Source: Lagopus muta (lineage: Eukaryota; Chordata; Aves; Galliformes; Phasianidae). From it: DNA of 64,000 bases. The DNA is taken from assembly GCF_023343835.1 (NCBI RefSeq), contig NC_064466.1:1-64000 (forward strand), given 5' to 3'. Positions 11,081 through 24,789 of the stretch are shown here, piece by piece; position 1 is the first letter of the stretch, and each line of letters opens with the position of its first letter. The notes beneath the pieces were generated by a model, which saw only the letters and a program-made list of their open reading frames with translations, ran no database searches and was not told the DNA's origin. The position numbers and the translations under genes are program-made.

Positions 11081-12640
11081 GCACTCAACATCGAGCATCC
11101 AGGACCCAACGTGGTGTTCAGCATCCAACATGGAGCGTGTAGCACCCAACGGGGCGTCCAACCACCCAGTGTAGAACACCCAGCACCCAGTGCCAGAAGG
11201 TCCAGCACTCAACACAGAGTGTCCAGGACCCAAAATAGGGTATCCAGAACTCAACATGGCTCCTCCAGCACCTAAAGTAGAGCCCCAGAACCCAATGCAG
11301 GGTATCCAGCACCCAAGGCAGCGCCCCCAGCACCCAAAGCAGACCCCAGAACCCAATGTAGGGCATCTAGAACTCAATGCAGGGTATCTAGAACTCAACG
11401 TGGCACATCCAGCACCCAAGGCAGCGCCCCCCAGCACCCAACGTAGGGTATCCAGAACTCAATGTAGGGTATCTAGAACTCAATGTGACACCTCCAGCAC
11501 CCAAGGCAGAGCCCCAGAACCCAATGTAGGGCATCTAGAACTCAATGTAGGGTATCCAGAACTCAACGTGGCTCCTCCAGCACCTAAGGCAGCACCCCCA
11601 GCACCCAAAGCAGAGCCCCAGAACTCAATGTAGGGTATCTAGAACTCAACGTGACACCTCCAGCACCCAAAGCAGACCCCCAGAACTCAATGCAGTGCAT
11701 CCAAAACTCAACATGGCACCCCCAGCACCCAAGGCAGACCCCCAGAACCCAATGTAGAGCATCCAGAACTCAATGTAAGGTACCCAGAACTCAACGTGGC
11801 ACCTCCAGCACCCAAAGCAGAGCCCCAGAACCAAATGTAGGGTATCTAGAACTTAATGTGGCACCTCCAGCACCCGAAGTAGACCTCCAGAACGCAATGT
11901 AGGGTATCCAGAACTCAATGTAATGTACCCAGAACTCAACCTGGCTCCTCCGGCACCCAAAGCAGAGCCCCAGAACCCAAGGCAGGCTATCCAGAACTCA
12001 ACATGGCACCTCCAGCATCCAAGGCAGACCCCCAGAACCCAATGTAGGGCATCCAGAACCCAATGTAAGGTACCCGGAACTCAACGTGACACCTCTGGCA
12101 CCCAAAGTAGACCCCCAGAACCCAATGTAGGGCATCCAGAACTCAATGTAAGGCATCCAGAACTCAATGTGACACCTCCAGCACCCAAAGAAGACCCCCA
12201 GAACCAAATGTAGGGTATCTAGAACTCAATGTAAGGTACCCGGAACTCAACGTGACACCTCTGGCACCCAAAGCAGACCCTCAGAACCCAATGTAGGGTA
12301 TACAAAACTCAACATGACACCTCCAGCACCCAAGGCAAGCGCCCCCATCACCCAAAGCAGACCCCCAGAACCCAATGTAGGGCATCCAGAACTCAACGTA
12401 AGGTATCTAGAACTCAATGTGGCACCTCCAGCACCCCAAAGTAGACCCCCAGAACCCAATGTAGGGTATCTGGAACTCAACATGGCACATCCAGCACCCA
12501 AGGCAGTGCCCCCAGCACCCAAGGCAGACCCCCAGAACGCAATGTAGGGTATCCAGAACCCAATGTAAGGTACCCAGAACTCAATGTGACACCTCCAGCA
12601 CCCAAGGCAGCGCCCCCATCACCCAAGGCAGCACCCCCAG
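11080..12640 (+). repeat. About 60-bp compound minisatellite
   Basis: Units combine CTCCAGCACCCAAAGCAGAC, CCCCAGAACCCAATGTAGGG and ATCCAGAACTCAATGTGAC. The core AGCACCC/AGAACCC is shared with the 21-bp array on its left, so the two are likely one lineage in which a longer unit replaced a short one. It stops about 20 bases from exon 12. Confidence 0.88.
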
Positions 12641-12659
12641 CCCCCCCTGCTGCGCTCAC

Positions 12660-13034
12660 ACTGGAGGCGAGACCACCGCGTGTTGGTTCAGGTGGGGAGG
12701 AGTGCTGTGCTCGGGCGGCTGGGGAAGATGAGGCGGCATCTCGGGCTGAGGGAGATGCATGATGGGCTGAGTGAAATGCGGCATAGTGTCGAACATGTTC
12801 CCCGGGAGAGGGTGCTCCATGACGGGGACCTGCGCAGGTACGAAGGGAGGCGGGGAGGACTTCATCGGCGGCGGGGCCTGCGGGGGGACGGGCGGCGGAG
12901 GTGGAGGCTGAGGCTGCAGCTGCTGAGGCTGCAGTTGCTGCGGCGGAGGCGGCGGGGGCTGCTGAGGGGGCTGAGGAGGAGGAGGCGGCTGTTGCTGCTG
13001 CTGCTGCAACCGCTTGGTGGTGGTGGTGGTGATG
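12660..13034 (-). CDS. BRD4: BRD4 exon 12: His/Gln/Pro-rich region, frame disturbed
   Basis: From acceptor TTTCAG at 13035-13037 the continuing frame reads HHHHHHQ, as in the family, but then goes out of the conserved frame; the conserved blocks ([48 protein letters not shown]) are one base out. A second acceptor (TTGCAG, exon from 13003) would skip the His run and keep the frame. At the other end the family expects CCAG then the donor; here one extra T stands before GTGAGC. Identity is certain; exact ends are not. Confidence 0.85.
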
Positions 13035-13210
13035 CTGAAAGGGAGAAAGGCGGGGAGATTGTGTGGCTTGGGTTTGGTTGGAAGCAGGACGGCTTCTGAG
13101 CGGAGCAAGGAGCTCTGCTGGCGGAGGGAGGGAGAGTGGGACCCCCCCCTTCACCCCCCTGGGGCTTGGAGCCCAGCCCTGCAAGCAGGGGGGGCTGCTC
13201 CGTGTCCTAC

Positions 13211-13263
13211 CTTCTTTTGCTCTCGCCCAGAGTGCCCTTTCTTCTTCAGTTTTGGTGCCATTT
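13211..13263 (-). CDS. BRD4: BRD4 exon 11: start of long-isoform-specific region
   Basis: It completes the Glu codon 718 and then reads MAPKLKKKGHSGREQKK, matching the first long-isoform residues of vertebrate BRD4 with Leu for Ser and Ser for Pro. It has 53 bases, acceptor TTGCAG and donor GTAGGA. It is separated from exon 10 by a 9.6-kb intron filled with arrays and from exon 12 by only 176 bases. Confidence 0.93.
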
Positions 13264-14639
13264 CTGCAAAGAGAAGGACGGCACAAATTAACACCCGGGC
13301 GCTGCTGCTCTCTGCACCCCTTCCCTTCCCCCCCCCCCCAAAAATAAAAGCAGTGCTTTGCTATGACAGTTTAACGCTTGGAACACATTATCTCAGGTCT
13401 TTTCCAACCTTAACAATTCCACAAGGAAGGCAAAGTCCAACTCATGCCCTGCTTTGCCCAGCTCCACACCGGAGGCCGGGGCCCCGCATGCTGGCACAGA
13501 GCTGCAGCCTCCTTCCAGCCTCATCCCTGCTGCTGCAGCGCTGGGAAAAAGCAGCAGAGCTGTGCCTGAGAAACCGCAGCTATTCCAGGAATGCGGCCTG
13601 GCTGGGAGGCAGAGATAAGGGGGAGAAAGGCAGGAAGCACAGGAGGAAAAAAGGAGCTCAGCAGTGGAGCTCAGCACAGGGCAGCGCTGCCTCCGGGGCC
13701 GAGCGGAGGAAGGCTGACCTCTCCCTCCTCCTCCTTCGCTCGGGGGTATTTTTAAAGCACAACAACTGCACCAAGTCTGCCTTCGCAGCTCGGCCTTTCC
13801 CAGCATTTTCTCTCTCCCTGCCAACCGGCGCCAAGAAAAGAGAGAAAGGCAGAAATGCATTTCTCTGATGCTGGGTTATCGGGCCAAAAAATTCCTCGGC
13901 AGCGAATTCCACGCCGACTGCGCTCGGCTCCTCGGCTTCATGCGCTGTTATTTCATCCATCCTTGGCACGGAGCGGGATTTCATCCCAAGCTCTGGTAAA
14001 AGTCAGCTTTTCCCATCTGTGAGCAGACGACTACAAGCTGGGAACGAGAGTTTTTTGGGCAAAAGTGAAGAGCTGGAGCACGATGCCAGGTGCCGTCCTG
14101 CAGCATCCCCCAAACAGCAGTTTGGAACACAAGGACGCTCTGGTTGAGGTGCATTGGTGTGGCAAAGCCCCACGGTGTGAGATGAGCCTCGCAATGTGAG
14201 ATGGGTTCAGCTCCTCCAGCTCGGCGCTGGGAGATTTCATCCTTCCAAAGCAAAACCAGCGGGAAGAATTCGCACGTTGATGGCTGGGGAGGCAGGGAAA
14301 AGGAAGATGGGCCAAGAAATGGGATGCTCCTGGGGGTGCTCCACTTACCTACGGCTGCAAGGATGTGGGCTGAAGACCTGGCGGGTTGTAATTCGAGGGG
14401 AGGGCTACAGGGAGCCCTCTTTCAGTCTCACTAAGGGTAAAAACCATCGCAGGAAGGGAAAGGAATCAAAAGTGCAGACTGTGAGGATTGGGGAAGAGCT
14501 GAGAAAAGCTTTGGGCTGAGTGGAATTAAGATGTGAGCTCGAATCAGATGGGGGAGGATTGGAGAGGACAAGCGTCAGCGCCAGCAATGAGGCTGAAAAA
14601 GCCACGAGGGCGTTGTAACAGAGCAGTCTGCTCTGTGAT
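13264..14639. other. Intron 10 unique sequence, near exon 11
   Basis: No gene or known repeat seen. A short CR1-tail-like piece (TTTTCCAACCTTAACAATTCC) lies near 13400. Confidence 0.6.
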
Positions 14640-15880
14640 TTGGGTTGGAGATGCCAACATGGGGTTGGTGACGCCAATGCGGGGTTGAAGATCCCCAGTA
14701 TTGGGTTGGAGATGCCAAAAGTTGGGTTGAAGATGCCAAAAGTTGGGTTGAAGATCCTCAATGTTGGGCTGGCAATGGCCAAAGTTGGGCTGGAGACGCC
14801 AATGCTGGGTTGGAGACGCTCAAGGTTGGGTTGGAGATCCTCAATTCTGGGTTGGCAATGGCCAAAGCTGGGCTGGAGATGCACAGTGTTGGGTTGGAGA
14901 TGCCAATGTTGGGTTGAAGATCCTCAATTCTGAGCTGGCAATGGCCAAAGCTGGGCTGGAGACACCAATGCTGGGTTGGAGACGCTCAAGGTTGGGTTGG
15001 AGATCCTCAATGTTGGGCTGGCAATGGTCAAAGTTGGGTTGGAGATGCCAATGTTGGGTTGGAGACACCCAAAGCTGGGTTGAAGACCCTCAATGTTGGG
15101 TTGAAGATCCTCAATGTTGGGTTGGAGATGCCCAAAGTTGGGCTGGAGATCCTCAATGTTGGGCTGGCAGTGGTCAAAGTTGGTTTGGAGACGCCAATGT
15201 TGGGTTGGAGACGCTCAAGGTTGGGTTGGAGACACCCAAAGTTGGGTTGAAGATCCTCAATGTTGGGCTGGCAGTGGTCAAAGTTGGTTTGGAAATGCCA
15301 AAGTTGGGTTGGAGACACCCAAAGTTGGATTGGAGACACCAATGTTGGGTTGGAGACGCCCAAGGTTGGGTTGGAGACCCTCAATGTTGCGCTGGCAGTG
15401 GTCAAAGCTGGGAAGGAGATGACAACGTTGGGTTGGAGATGCCAATGTTGGGTTGGAGACACCCAAAGCTGGGTTGAAGATCCTCAATGTTGGCTTGGAG
15501 ATGCCAGTGTTGGGTTGGAGATGCCCAAAGTTGGGTTGGAGACCCTCAATGTTGCGCTGGCAGTGGTCAAAGTTGGTTTGGAGACGCCAATGTTGGGTTG
15601 AAGATCCTCAATGTTGGGTTGGAGATGCCAAAGTTGGGTTGGAGATGCCAATGTTGGGTTGGACGCCCATGTTGGGTTGGAGATGCCCAATGTTGGGTTG
15701 GAGACCCTCAATGTTGCGCTGGCAGTGGTCAAAGTTGGTTTGGAGATGCCAATGTTGGGTTGGAGATGCCAATGTTGGGTTGGAGATGCCAAAGTTGGGT
15801 TGGAGATGCCAATGTTGGGTTGGAGACGCCAATGTTGGTTTGGAGACGCCAATGTTGGGTTGGAGACGCCAACCAAGAAG
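14640..15880 (+). repeat. 20-bp minisatellite (GGGTTGGAGATGCCAATGTT)
   Basis: About 60 units with a few variants (AAGATCCTCAATGTTGGGCT, GGCAGTGGTCAAAGTTGGTT) that recur every four to six units, giving a visible higher-order ladder. Intron 10. Confidence 0.93.
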
Positions 15881-15884
15881 CTTC

Positions 15885-17254
15885 AAGGCCCAAAGATGAG
15901 GAAGAGGAACCACGACAGCCACCCGTGGCTCAGAGCAAACAACTGCGCCAAGAAGGGGGTGGGATCAAGCGCTGCGAACCCAACGTCTTTCCTCACTGCT
16001 TCTTTGTCAGATGCCTGCATTCCTCCTTTGCCCACGGACATCTTGGAGGGGAGCTTTGGCTCCTGCTGCAGCCAAGCACTCCCTGCCAGCCGGATGCAGA
16101 TGTGTTGGAGGACGAAGAAATCGGGTTTTGTACCCCCAAAAAAACTCTATTGGAGCAGCTGGGAACCAGCAAACCAGAAATGAACGAACAAAGTAAGAAA
16201 CGAAGCTTCTGTCGTGGCATCTCAACACATTGAGCCAAGAAGGACCAGGCTGGGGCACCAACGCCGTCCCCAGATGCTCTCCTCCCTAAGTCCCCTTCTG
16301 CTCCCACCCACAGCACAGCTTCAAGCAGGGGTTAAAGCTACGATGCCAGCATGATACAAAAGGTGCATTTTCCATAGCAAGCCAAACATTTTATTGAGTT
16401 TATTATTTAAAACCAGAAAGATTAAGAAAACTACACGTATCCCCCCCCCCCCCCCCCCCCCCCCCGCTTGCTGTTGAAAGGAGCCTGCGGTTACACGGCT
16501 GTTAAGAAGCATGCAGAGCAAATGTTGGCCCAAAAAGATTTGGACCGACTGCTGACTGGGAGAAATCTGAGTAAAAATGGATGGAAAAAAAGAAAAGAGT
16601 CCATTGTTGGTCAGATTTGTTCACATTGGTGCTGTTGGAGGAAGCTACAAGGACAAGGCTGCCAAGAGAAGCAGCAGCGACGCATCCTGCGCTCGCAGAC
16701 AGGGGGAAGTCGTTAACAAATGGCTCCAGGAGAGCAGAACTGGGAGAAGAGCAGCAAAACAAGCAGCTTTCTCCATGTCCTATCGCTAATGAAGATCATT
16801 TCTCCCTGGGTATGAAAGCAATGGGGTGGGAAGGGGGGCTTTGGGCGGTGGGAGCAACCAAAGCGATGCGCGTTATTCACCTGCGCCCCCATTTTTTGCC
16901 CCCAAAATGGGGCTCAGTTGGCGCTCAGCCCAACCTGCAGTGCTCCCCATGGCTGCTTGAATCCATTTCAACCCTTCAGAGCCTTCAGAGAAGCGTCTGC
17001 AATGGGCAGAACAGCCGTGGGGAGAAGCTGGAGGGATTTGGGGGCTTTCTGAGGTGGGGGAAAAGCGGGATGTAAGCAATGAGAAACGGGGCTGAAACGT
17101 GCCAAAGCTTCAGCACAACGAACACAGCATGGAAACGGCTCATGGTACAAAAAGGAGCAACTGGGGGGAGAAACTTCACCCATAAAGGGGGGAAAGAAAA
17201 GCATCAATTCCTCCCTGACACAAAAAGGAGAGCTGAGCTGTGAGCGGAACGACC
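15885..17254. other. Intron 10 unique sequence
   Basis: No coding signal. On the minus strand around 16385-16410 two AATAAA-type motifs lie close together, a possible intronic poly(A) signal. A 25-base C run follows at 16441-16465. Confidence 0.5.
16441..16465 (+). repeat. Uninterrupted run of 25 C
   Basis: A perfect homopolymer as given. Such runs are mutable and error-prone, so the exact length is uncertain. Confidence 0.85.
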
Positions 17255-19262
17255 TGCGGACACCGAGCAGCACAAACAGCAAACAAGGAGCACAGAGCAG
17301 CCCAGCATCGATGCAGGGCACCCAGCTGCACCAACAGCAAGCAGGGAGAACAGAGCAGCCCAGCATCGATGCAGGGCACCCAGCTGCACCCAGCAGCACC
17401 AACAGCAAGCAGGGAGCACAGAGCAGCCCAGCATCGATGCAGGGCGCCCAGCTGCACCCAGCAGCACCAACAGCAAGCAGGGAGCACAGAGCAGCCCAGC
17501 ATCGATGCAGGGCACCCAGCTGCCCCCAGCAGCACCAACAGCAAGCAGGGAGCACAGAGCAGCCCAGCATCGATGCAGGGCACCCAGCTGCCCTGAGCAG
17601 CACCAACAGCAAGCAGGGAGCACAGAGCAGCCCAGCATCGATGCAGGGCACCCAGCTGCCCCCAGCAGCACCAACAGCAAGCAGGGAGCACAGAGCAGCC
17701 CAGCATCGATGCAGGGCACCCAGCTGCACCCAGCAGCACCAACAGCAAGCAGGGAGCACAGAGCAGCCCAGCATCGATGCAGGGCACCCAGCTGCACCCA
17801 GCAGCACCAACAGCAAACAGGGAGCACAGAGCAGCCCAGCATCGATGCAGGGCGCCCAGCTGCACCCAGCAGCACAAACTGCAAGCAGGGAGCACAGAGC
17901 AGCCCAGCATCGATGCACCCAGCTGCCCTGAGCAGCACCAACAGCAAGCAGGGAGCACAGAGCAGCCCAGCATCGATGCAGGGCGCCCAGCTGCCCTGAG
18001 CAGCACCAACAGCAAGCAGGGAGCACAGAGCAGCCCAGCATCGATGCAGGGCACCCAGCTGCACCCAGCAGCACCAACAGCAAGCAGGGAGCACAGAGCA
18101 GCCCAGCATCGATGCAGGGCACCCAGCTGCCCCCAGCAGCACCAACAGCAAGCAGGGAGCACAGAGCAGCCCAGCATCGATGCAGGGCACCCAGCTGCCC
18201 TGAGCAGCACCAACAGCAAGCAGGGAGCACAGAGCAGCCCAGCATCGATGCAGGGCACCCAGCTGCCCCCAGCAGCACCAACAGCAAGCAGGGAGCACAG
18301 AGCAGCCCAGCATCGATGCAGGGCACCCAGCTGCACCCAGCAGCACCAACAGCAAGCAGGGAGCACAGAGCAGCCCAGCATCGATGCAGGGCACCCAGCT
18401 GCACCCAGCAGCACCAACAGCAAACAGGGAGCACAGAGCAGCCCAGCATCGATGCAGGGCGCCCAGCTGCACCCAGCAGCACAAACTGCAAGCAGGGAGC
18501 ACAGAGCAGCCCAGCATCGATGCACCCAGCTGCCCTGAGCAGCACCAACAGCAAGCAGGGAGCACAGAGCAGCCCAGCATCGATGCAGGGCGCCCAGCTG
18601 CCCTGAGCAGCACCAACAGCAAGCAGGGAGCACAGAGCAGCCCAGCATCGATGCAGGGCACCCAGCTGCACCCAGCAGCACCAACAGCAAACAGGGAGCA
18701 CAGAGCAGCCCAGCATCGATGCAGGGCGCCCAGCTGCACCCAGCAGCACAAACTGCAAGCAGGGAGCACAGAGCAGCCCAGCATCGATGCACCCAGCTGC
18801 CCTGAGCAGCACCAACAGCAAGCAGGGAGCACAGAGCAGCCCAGCATCGATGCAGGGCGCCCAGCTGCCCTGAGCAGCACCAACAGCAAGCAGGGAGCAC
18901 AGAGCAGCCCAGCATCGATGCAGGGCACCCAGCTGCACCCAGCAGCACCAACAGCAAGCAGGGAGCACAGAGCAGCCCAGCATCGATGCAGGGCACCCAG
19001 CTGCACCCAGCAGCACCAACAGCAAGCAGGGAGCACAGAGCAGCCCAGCATCGATGCAGGGCACCTAGCTGCACCCAGCAGCACCAACAGCAAGCAGGGA
19101 GCACAGAGCAGCCCAGCATCGATGCACCCAGCTGCACCCAGCAGCACCAACAGCAAGCAGGGAGCACAGAGCAGCCCAGCATCGATGCAGGGCACCCAGC
19201 TGCACCAACAGCAAGCAGGGAGCACAGAGCAGCCCAGCATCGATGCAGGGCATCCAGCTGCC
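17255..19262 (+). repeat. 68-bp minisatellite, about 29 copies, with 607-bp higher-order repeat
   Basis: The unit contains CAGCACCAACAGCAAGCAGG, GAGCACAGAGCAGCCCAGCA and TCGATGCAGGGCACCCAGCT. Some units lack about 10 bp. The segment at 17505-17999 recurs identically in translation at 18112-18606, so nine-unit blocks were duplicated recently. Since 68 is not a multiple of three and no unit carries a minus-strand stop, all three minus frames are open for about 670-760 codons. I see no conserved protein in them. Each unit has one ATCGAT. Confidence 0.93.
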
Positions 19263-19516
19263 CCTCCTATGGACACAGAGCCCAGCTCTGCCTTAAGGAC
19301 CCCAGTGCTGCAGCTCTGACCCAGCACAGCAGCTCTGCTGGGTTCCTCCCCAATGAAACCCAATGCAAACTCTCCAAGCTGAGCCGAGCAAAGCGCCTCT
19401 TCCCTCTGCTTTGGCTGGCGTTCAGCGCACACAAACTGGTGGGGGATTCCAAAAAAGACAAAAAAAAACCAAACCAAAAGCCAGATTTGAAATGCTGGGC
19501 GTTCGCCAGCAGCTCT

Positions 19517-19600
19517 GGGCCGTTTGCATGCAGCCAGGTGTTAATTACAACCAGTCGGGGCCGTTTGCATGCAGCCAGGTGTTAATTACAACCAGTTGGA
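19517..19600 (+). repeat. 41-bp tandem duplication
   Basis: CCGTTTGCATGCAGCCAGGT and TTAATTACAACCAG occur at 19520 and again at 19561, nearly identical. Only two copies: an early-stage array. Confidence 0.9.
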
Positions 19601-21019
19601 CCGGAATAACCCTGCAGCGCTGGTTTGGTTTCGCAGAGCTGAAAGCAAAGCTGGGATTTGGGGTTGGGTTGTTTTGGGGGTTTTCTTTCTTGGGGGGGGG
19701 ATTGCAGGGAAAGAAGGCAGCGCCAGAATCGACAGCGATGCTCCCGACTGCCAACGGGTTCTTTGCAAAGAAAGCAAAACAACCGGGGCTGCAAAATGCA
19801 ACAGGAGAGCGCTGCCATCAGCAGCTCCCAAAGCGCCACAACGGCAATTAATTGCAATTAATTATAGTTTATGGTGTTTACGGATCCAGTGTTGCTTGCA
19901 CGCTCTGGCATCTGCTCTGCTGCTTTTTAGCACAGAGCTGATGGCACAGCTGTGCAGCAATTAATCAGCGGGTAATTAATGAGCGAGCGGCTCTGTGAAA
20001 GGGGTTTTACTCCTAAATCCAAAGGTTGGGGCTTTTTATCTGCGAGTGAACGCTCCCTCTGTGCTGCTCTGTATTTAGGGCACCGTTTGGGTCAAAAAAG
20101 CACATTTTTGGTACAATCTGCACCGGTTTGGTTGCAGGAAGGAGGTGGGGCGGTGGGGCGCAAGCAATTATCTCAATTAGCATGCTAATTAGGCTGGGGG
20201 AGCAGCACAGCCATGGAACATAGGGATGAAGCCCCAGTTGCCACCAGGACGGTTTTGGGGCTCCGTGGGGCCTCACAGGCTGAAGGAATCAGAGCACGGG
20301 GCTCAGCAGGGTCAGCCCCACAACCTGAGCCCTGTTCACCCTGTGACCTGAAGCTCCTTTGGAGCACAGAGCTGCGCTTTTCTGCTCCGTTTGGGGCCAA
20401 CTTTTATTCCTCATTTCGGATGGAAAGGGGACAAAAACACCTCGGGTCAGACGGGGCCCCATTCAGGCCTGAACCTCTGCTGGAATTTCATGGAATTTCA
20501 ACCAAATCAAAGAGTTTTTTGGTCGGTTTTTTGGCCTCTCTGTGACCTACGGGGGTTTTTCCACCGATGCATTTTAGCAAAACAAAGCCATTTTGTCACT
20601 TCTCTCCTCTCTGCCCCACGACGCCCCGACCGTCGCTGCCGCTCTGATCACTGCTATGCGTCGCAAAGCCTTCACAGCTCCTTAAGAAAGAAGCCAGATC
20701 CTATTAAAAATGCCTGAGAGCAAGGAAAAAGCAAGCAATCCACGTAGAGACAGCAGACGGCAGCTTTACCCCAGGCACAAAGACCCCTAAAAGTCGGAGC
20801 GCTGAAGGGAAGCGCTGCCAACTCGGGTTGGAGGCAAAGCAGAGGAGAGGAAGCCCTGAGGCAGCCAAGTCGTGGGGTTCCTATGAACAGAACTCGAGGG
20901 GAGAGGATTTCTGTTGGGTTTTGGGGCTCTTTAGAGGTTGCCTGTAGAGCTGAGCTGAGCACAAGTTGGCCTGCAGACCCATGGGGACCAAAGATCCAAG
21001 GAGCCCCACGCAAACTCAA
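19601..21019. other. Intron 10 unique sequence
   Basis: Mixed composition with AT-rich TTAATT motifs at 19840-19980. No gene, RNA or known repeat recognised. Confidence 0.5.
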
Positions 21020-22195
21020 GTAGACCTGCAAACATCCAACCAGCCTACAGAGGTCCAAGTAGACCTAAGAAGACCTAAGCAGGCCCAAGTAGATCCAAGT
21101 AGACCCAAGTAAACCTACACAGATAAAAGTAGACCCAAGTAGACCTCCACAGATCCAAGTAGATCCAAGCAGACCTACAAGGATCCAAGTAGACCCAAGC
21201 AGACCTACACAGATCCAAGTAGATCCAAGTAGACCAACGCAGATCCAAGTAGACCCAAACAGACCTACACAGATCCAAGTAGACCCAAACAGACCTACAC
21301 AGATCCAATTAGATCCACGTAAACCTACACAGATCCAAGTAGATCCAAGTAGATCCAAGCAGACCTACACAGATCCAATTAGATCCAAGTAAACCTACAC
21401 AGATCCAAGTAGATCCAAGTAAACCTACACAGTTCCAAGTAGACCCAAGTAGACCTACACAGATCCAAGTAGATCCAAGCAGACCTACACAGATCCAAGT
21501 AGATCCAAGAAGACCAACGCAGATCCAAGCAGACCTATGCGGGCCCAAGTAGACCTACATGGATCCAAGGAGATCTACGTAGATCCAAACAGATCCAAGT
21601 GGACCTAAGCAGACCCAAAGAGATCCAAGCAGATCTAAGCAGGACAAAGAGACCTACGTAGATCCAAGGAAGTCAACCTAAGCAGACCCAAGGAGACCTA
21701 CGTAGATCCAAACAGATCCAAGGAGACCTAAGCAGACCCAAGGAGATCCAAGTTGACCTAAGCAGACCTACATCGACCCAAGGAGATCTACGTAGACCCA
21801 AATAGATCCAAGCAGATCTAAGCAGGACGAGGAGACCTCTGCAGATCCAAGGAGACCTAAGCAGACCCAAACAGATCCAAGTAGATTTAAGCAGGACAAG
21901 GAGATCTACGTAGACCCAAACAGATCTAAGGAGACCTAAGGAGACCTACATCGATCCAAGGAGACCTAAGCAGATCCAAACAGATCCAAGCAGACCCTAA
22001 GGAGACCTACATCGATCCAAGCAGACCTAAGCAGACCTAAGCAGATCCAAACAGATCCAAGCAGACCCTAAGGAGACCTACATCGATCCAAGCAGACCTA
22101 AGCAGACCTAAGCAGATCCAAACAGATCCAAGCAGACCCTAAGGAGACCTAAGGAGACCTACATCGATCCAAGCAGACCTAAGCAGATCCAAGCA
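21020..22195 (+). repeat. 10-bp based minisatellite (AGATCCAAGT/AGACCTACAC)
   Basis: Decamers AGATCCAAGT, AGACCCAAGC and AGACCTACAC alternate in 20-30-bp groups and, at the right end, in blocks of about 60-70 bp with ACATCGATCCAAGC. It ends about 0.6 kb before the short-isoform poly(A) site of BRD4. Confidence 0.9.
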
Positions 22196-22809
22196 CATGC
22201 AAGCAGCTCCAGGCTCGTCTCCTGCCCTGCACACCGACCCTGTTCCTTCTATTTCTGTGCTGGGAAGAGCTCAATACCACCTCCAAGCTGAGTTAGTTGC
22301 CATAGAAAACAGCTTTAGTCAACCGCAAGGAGCTTTGGCGATGCAAAACCCAGGAGGGAACGGCAGCAAGAGGTGCTACAGAGAAAGCACAGCGCTCCAG
22401 AAGGAGGTGAGCAGCCCGAGCCCAGCCCAGGAGGGCAGAAGGGAGGAGAGCAAAGCAGCGCTGCCCTGGAAGCGCCCCTCTGCTTTTTAGACAGGGCTCT
22501 GCTACACAAACATGAGGTTCCTCCTGCTGGCAAGAACAGATCGAGCCTCCAGCCAGGACAACACAGCAGCTCCCTAAAAGCACGCAGCTACGTCCTCAGA
22601 TGGACAAACAGCCGCCCTGGCACTGCAGCTCAGCTCCTGCACCCACAGCCAACCTCAGCAAAGTCAACGCTCCTGACAATACCTTGCAGTGCTTGAGAAG
22701 TGCCAGAGACAACATTGCTACTGCCAAGCTGGACACGGAGGGCAGCATGCAGCTCCTACACTGTGTATAATATCGGTTTTAATTACAAAGACAACAAATT
22801 AAAGACCAA
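22196..22809. other. Intron 10 sequence next to the short-isoform 3' end
   Basis: No array or gene seen. A stretch around 22458-22490 (TGGAAGCGCCCCTCTGCTTT) recurs at 24300-24322 in intron 8, a small dispersed duplication of unknown type. Confidence 0.4.
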
Positions 22810-22881
22810 GCCGGTAATGAAAACATATTTATTTATACAGAAAACAGGTATAGGACTGAGTCTTTAAATAAGCTGCATCTA
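22810..22881 (-). other. BRD4: Stop codon and 3' UTR of BRD4 short isoform
   Basis: Read-through of the exon 10 donor gives stop TAG at 22879-22881 and then about 70 bases of AT-rich sequence to the presumed cleavage site. The 3' UTR is unusually short if this poly(A) site is the main one. Downstream on the minus strand there is a U/GU-rich stretch (TTTGTTGTCTTTGT), as expected after a cleavage site. Confidence 0.7.
22828..22833 (-). promoter_or_regulatory. BRD4: Poly(A) signal AATAAA for short BRD4 isoform
   Basis: The plus-strand TTTATT at this place is AATAAA on the gene strand, 46 bases after the stop codon, with GU-rich sequence following. It is the only good signal near exon 10. Confidence 0.7.

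Positions 22882-24789
<1,908 letters not shown>

Noticed and set aside
9520..11275. Plus-strand open frames of 540 and 583 codons, Glu/Pro/Asn-rich
   Set aside because: They arise from the 20/21-bp array, run antisense to BRD4, and the same peptide appears in overlapping frames.
12660..13034. Ala/Ser-rich protein from continuing the His-run frame through exon 12
   Set aside because: The conserved BRD4 sequence is in the neighbouring frame; the Ala/Ser reading is the shifted GCN version of the CAG/CCN codons.
17255..19262. CRISPR-like regular repeat
   Set aside because: Whole unit is repeated with no variable spacers, and the context is vertebrate.
16968..19477. Minus-strand open frames of 668-757 codons, Cys/Leu/Ala-rich
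   Set aside because: They lie wholly in the 68-bp array, exist in all three frames with the same peptide and have no domain; listed as repeat, not gene.
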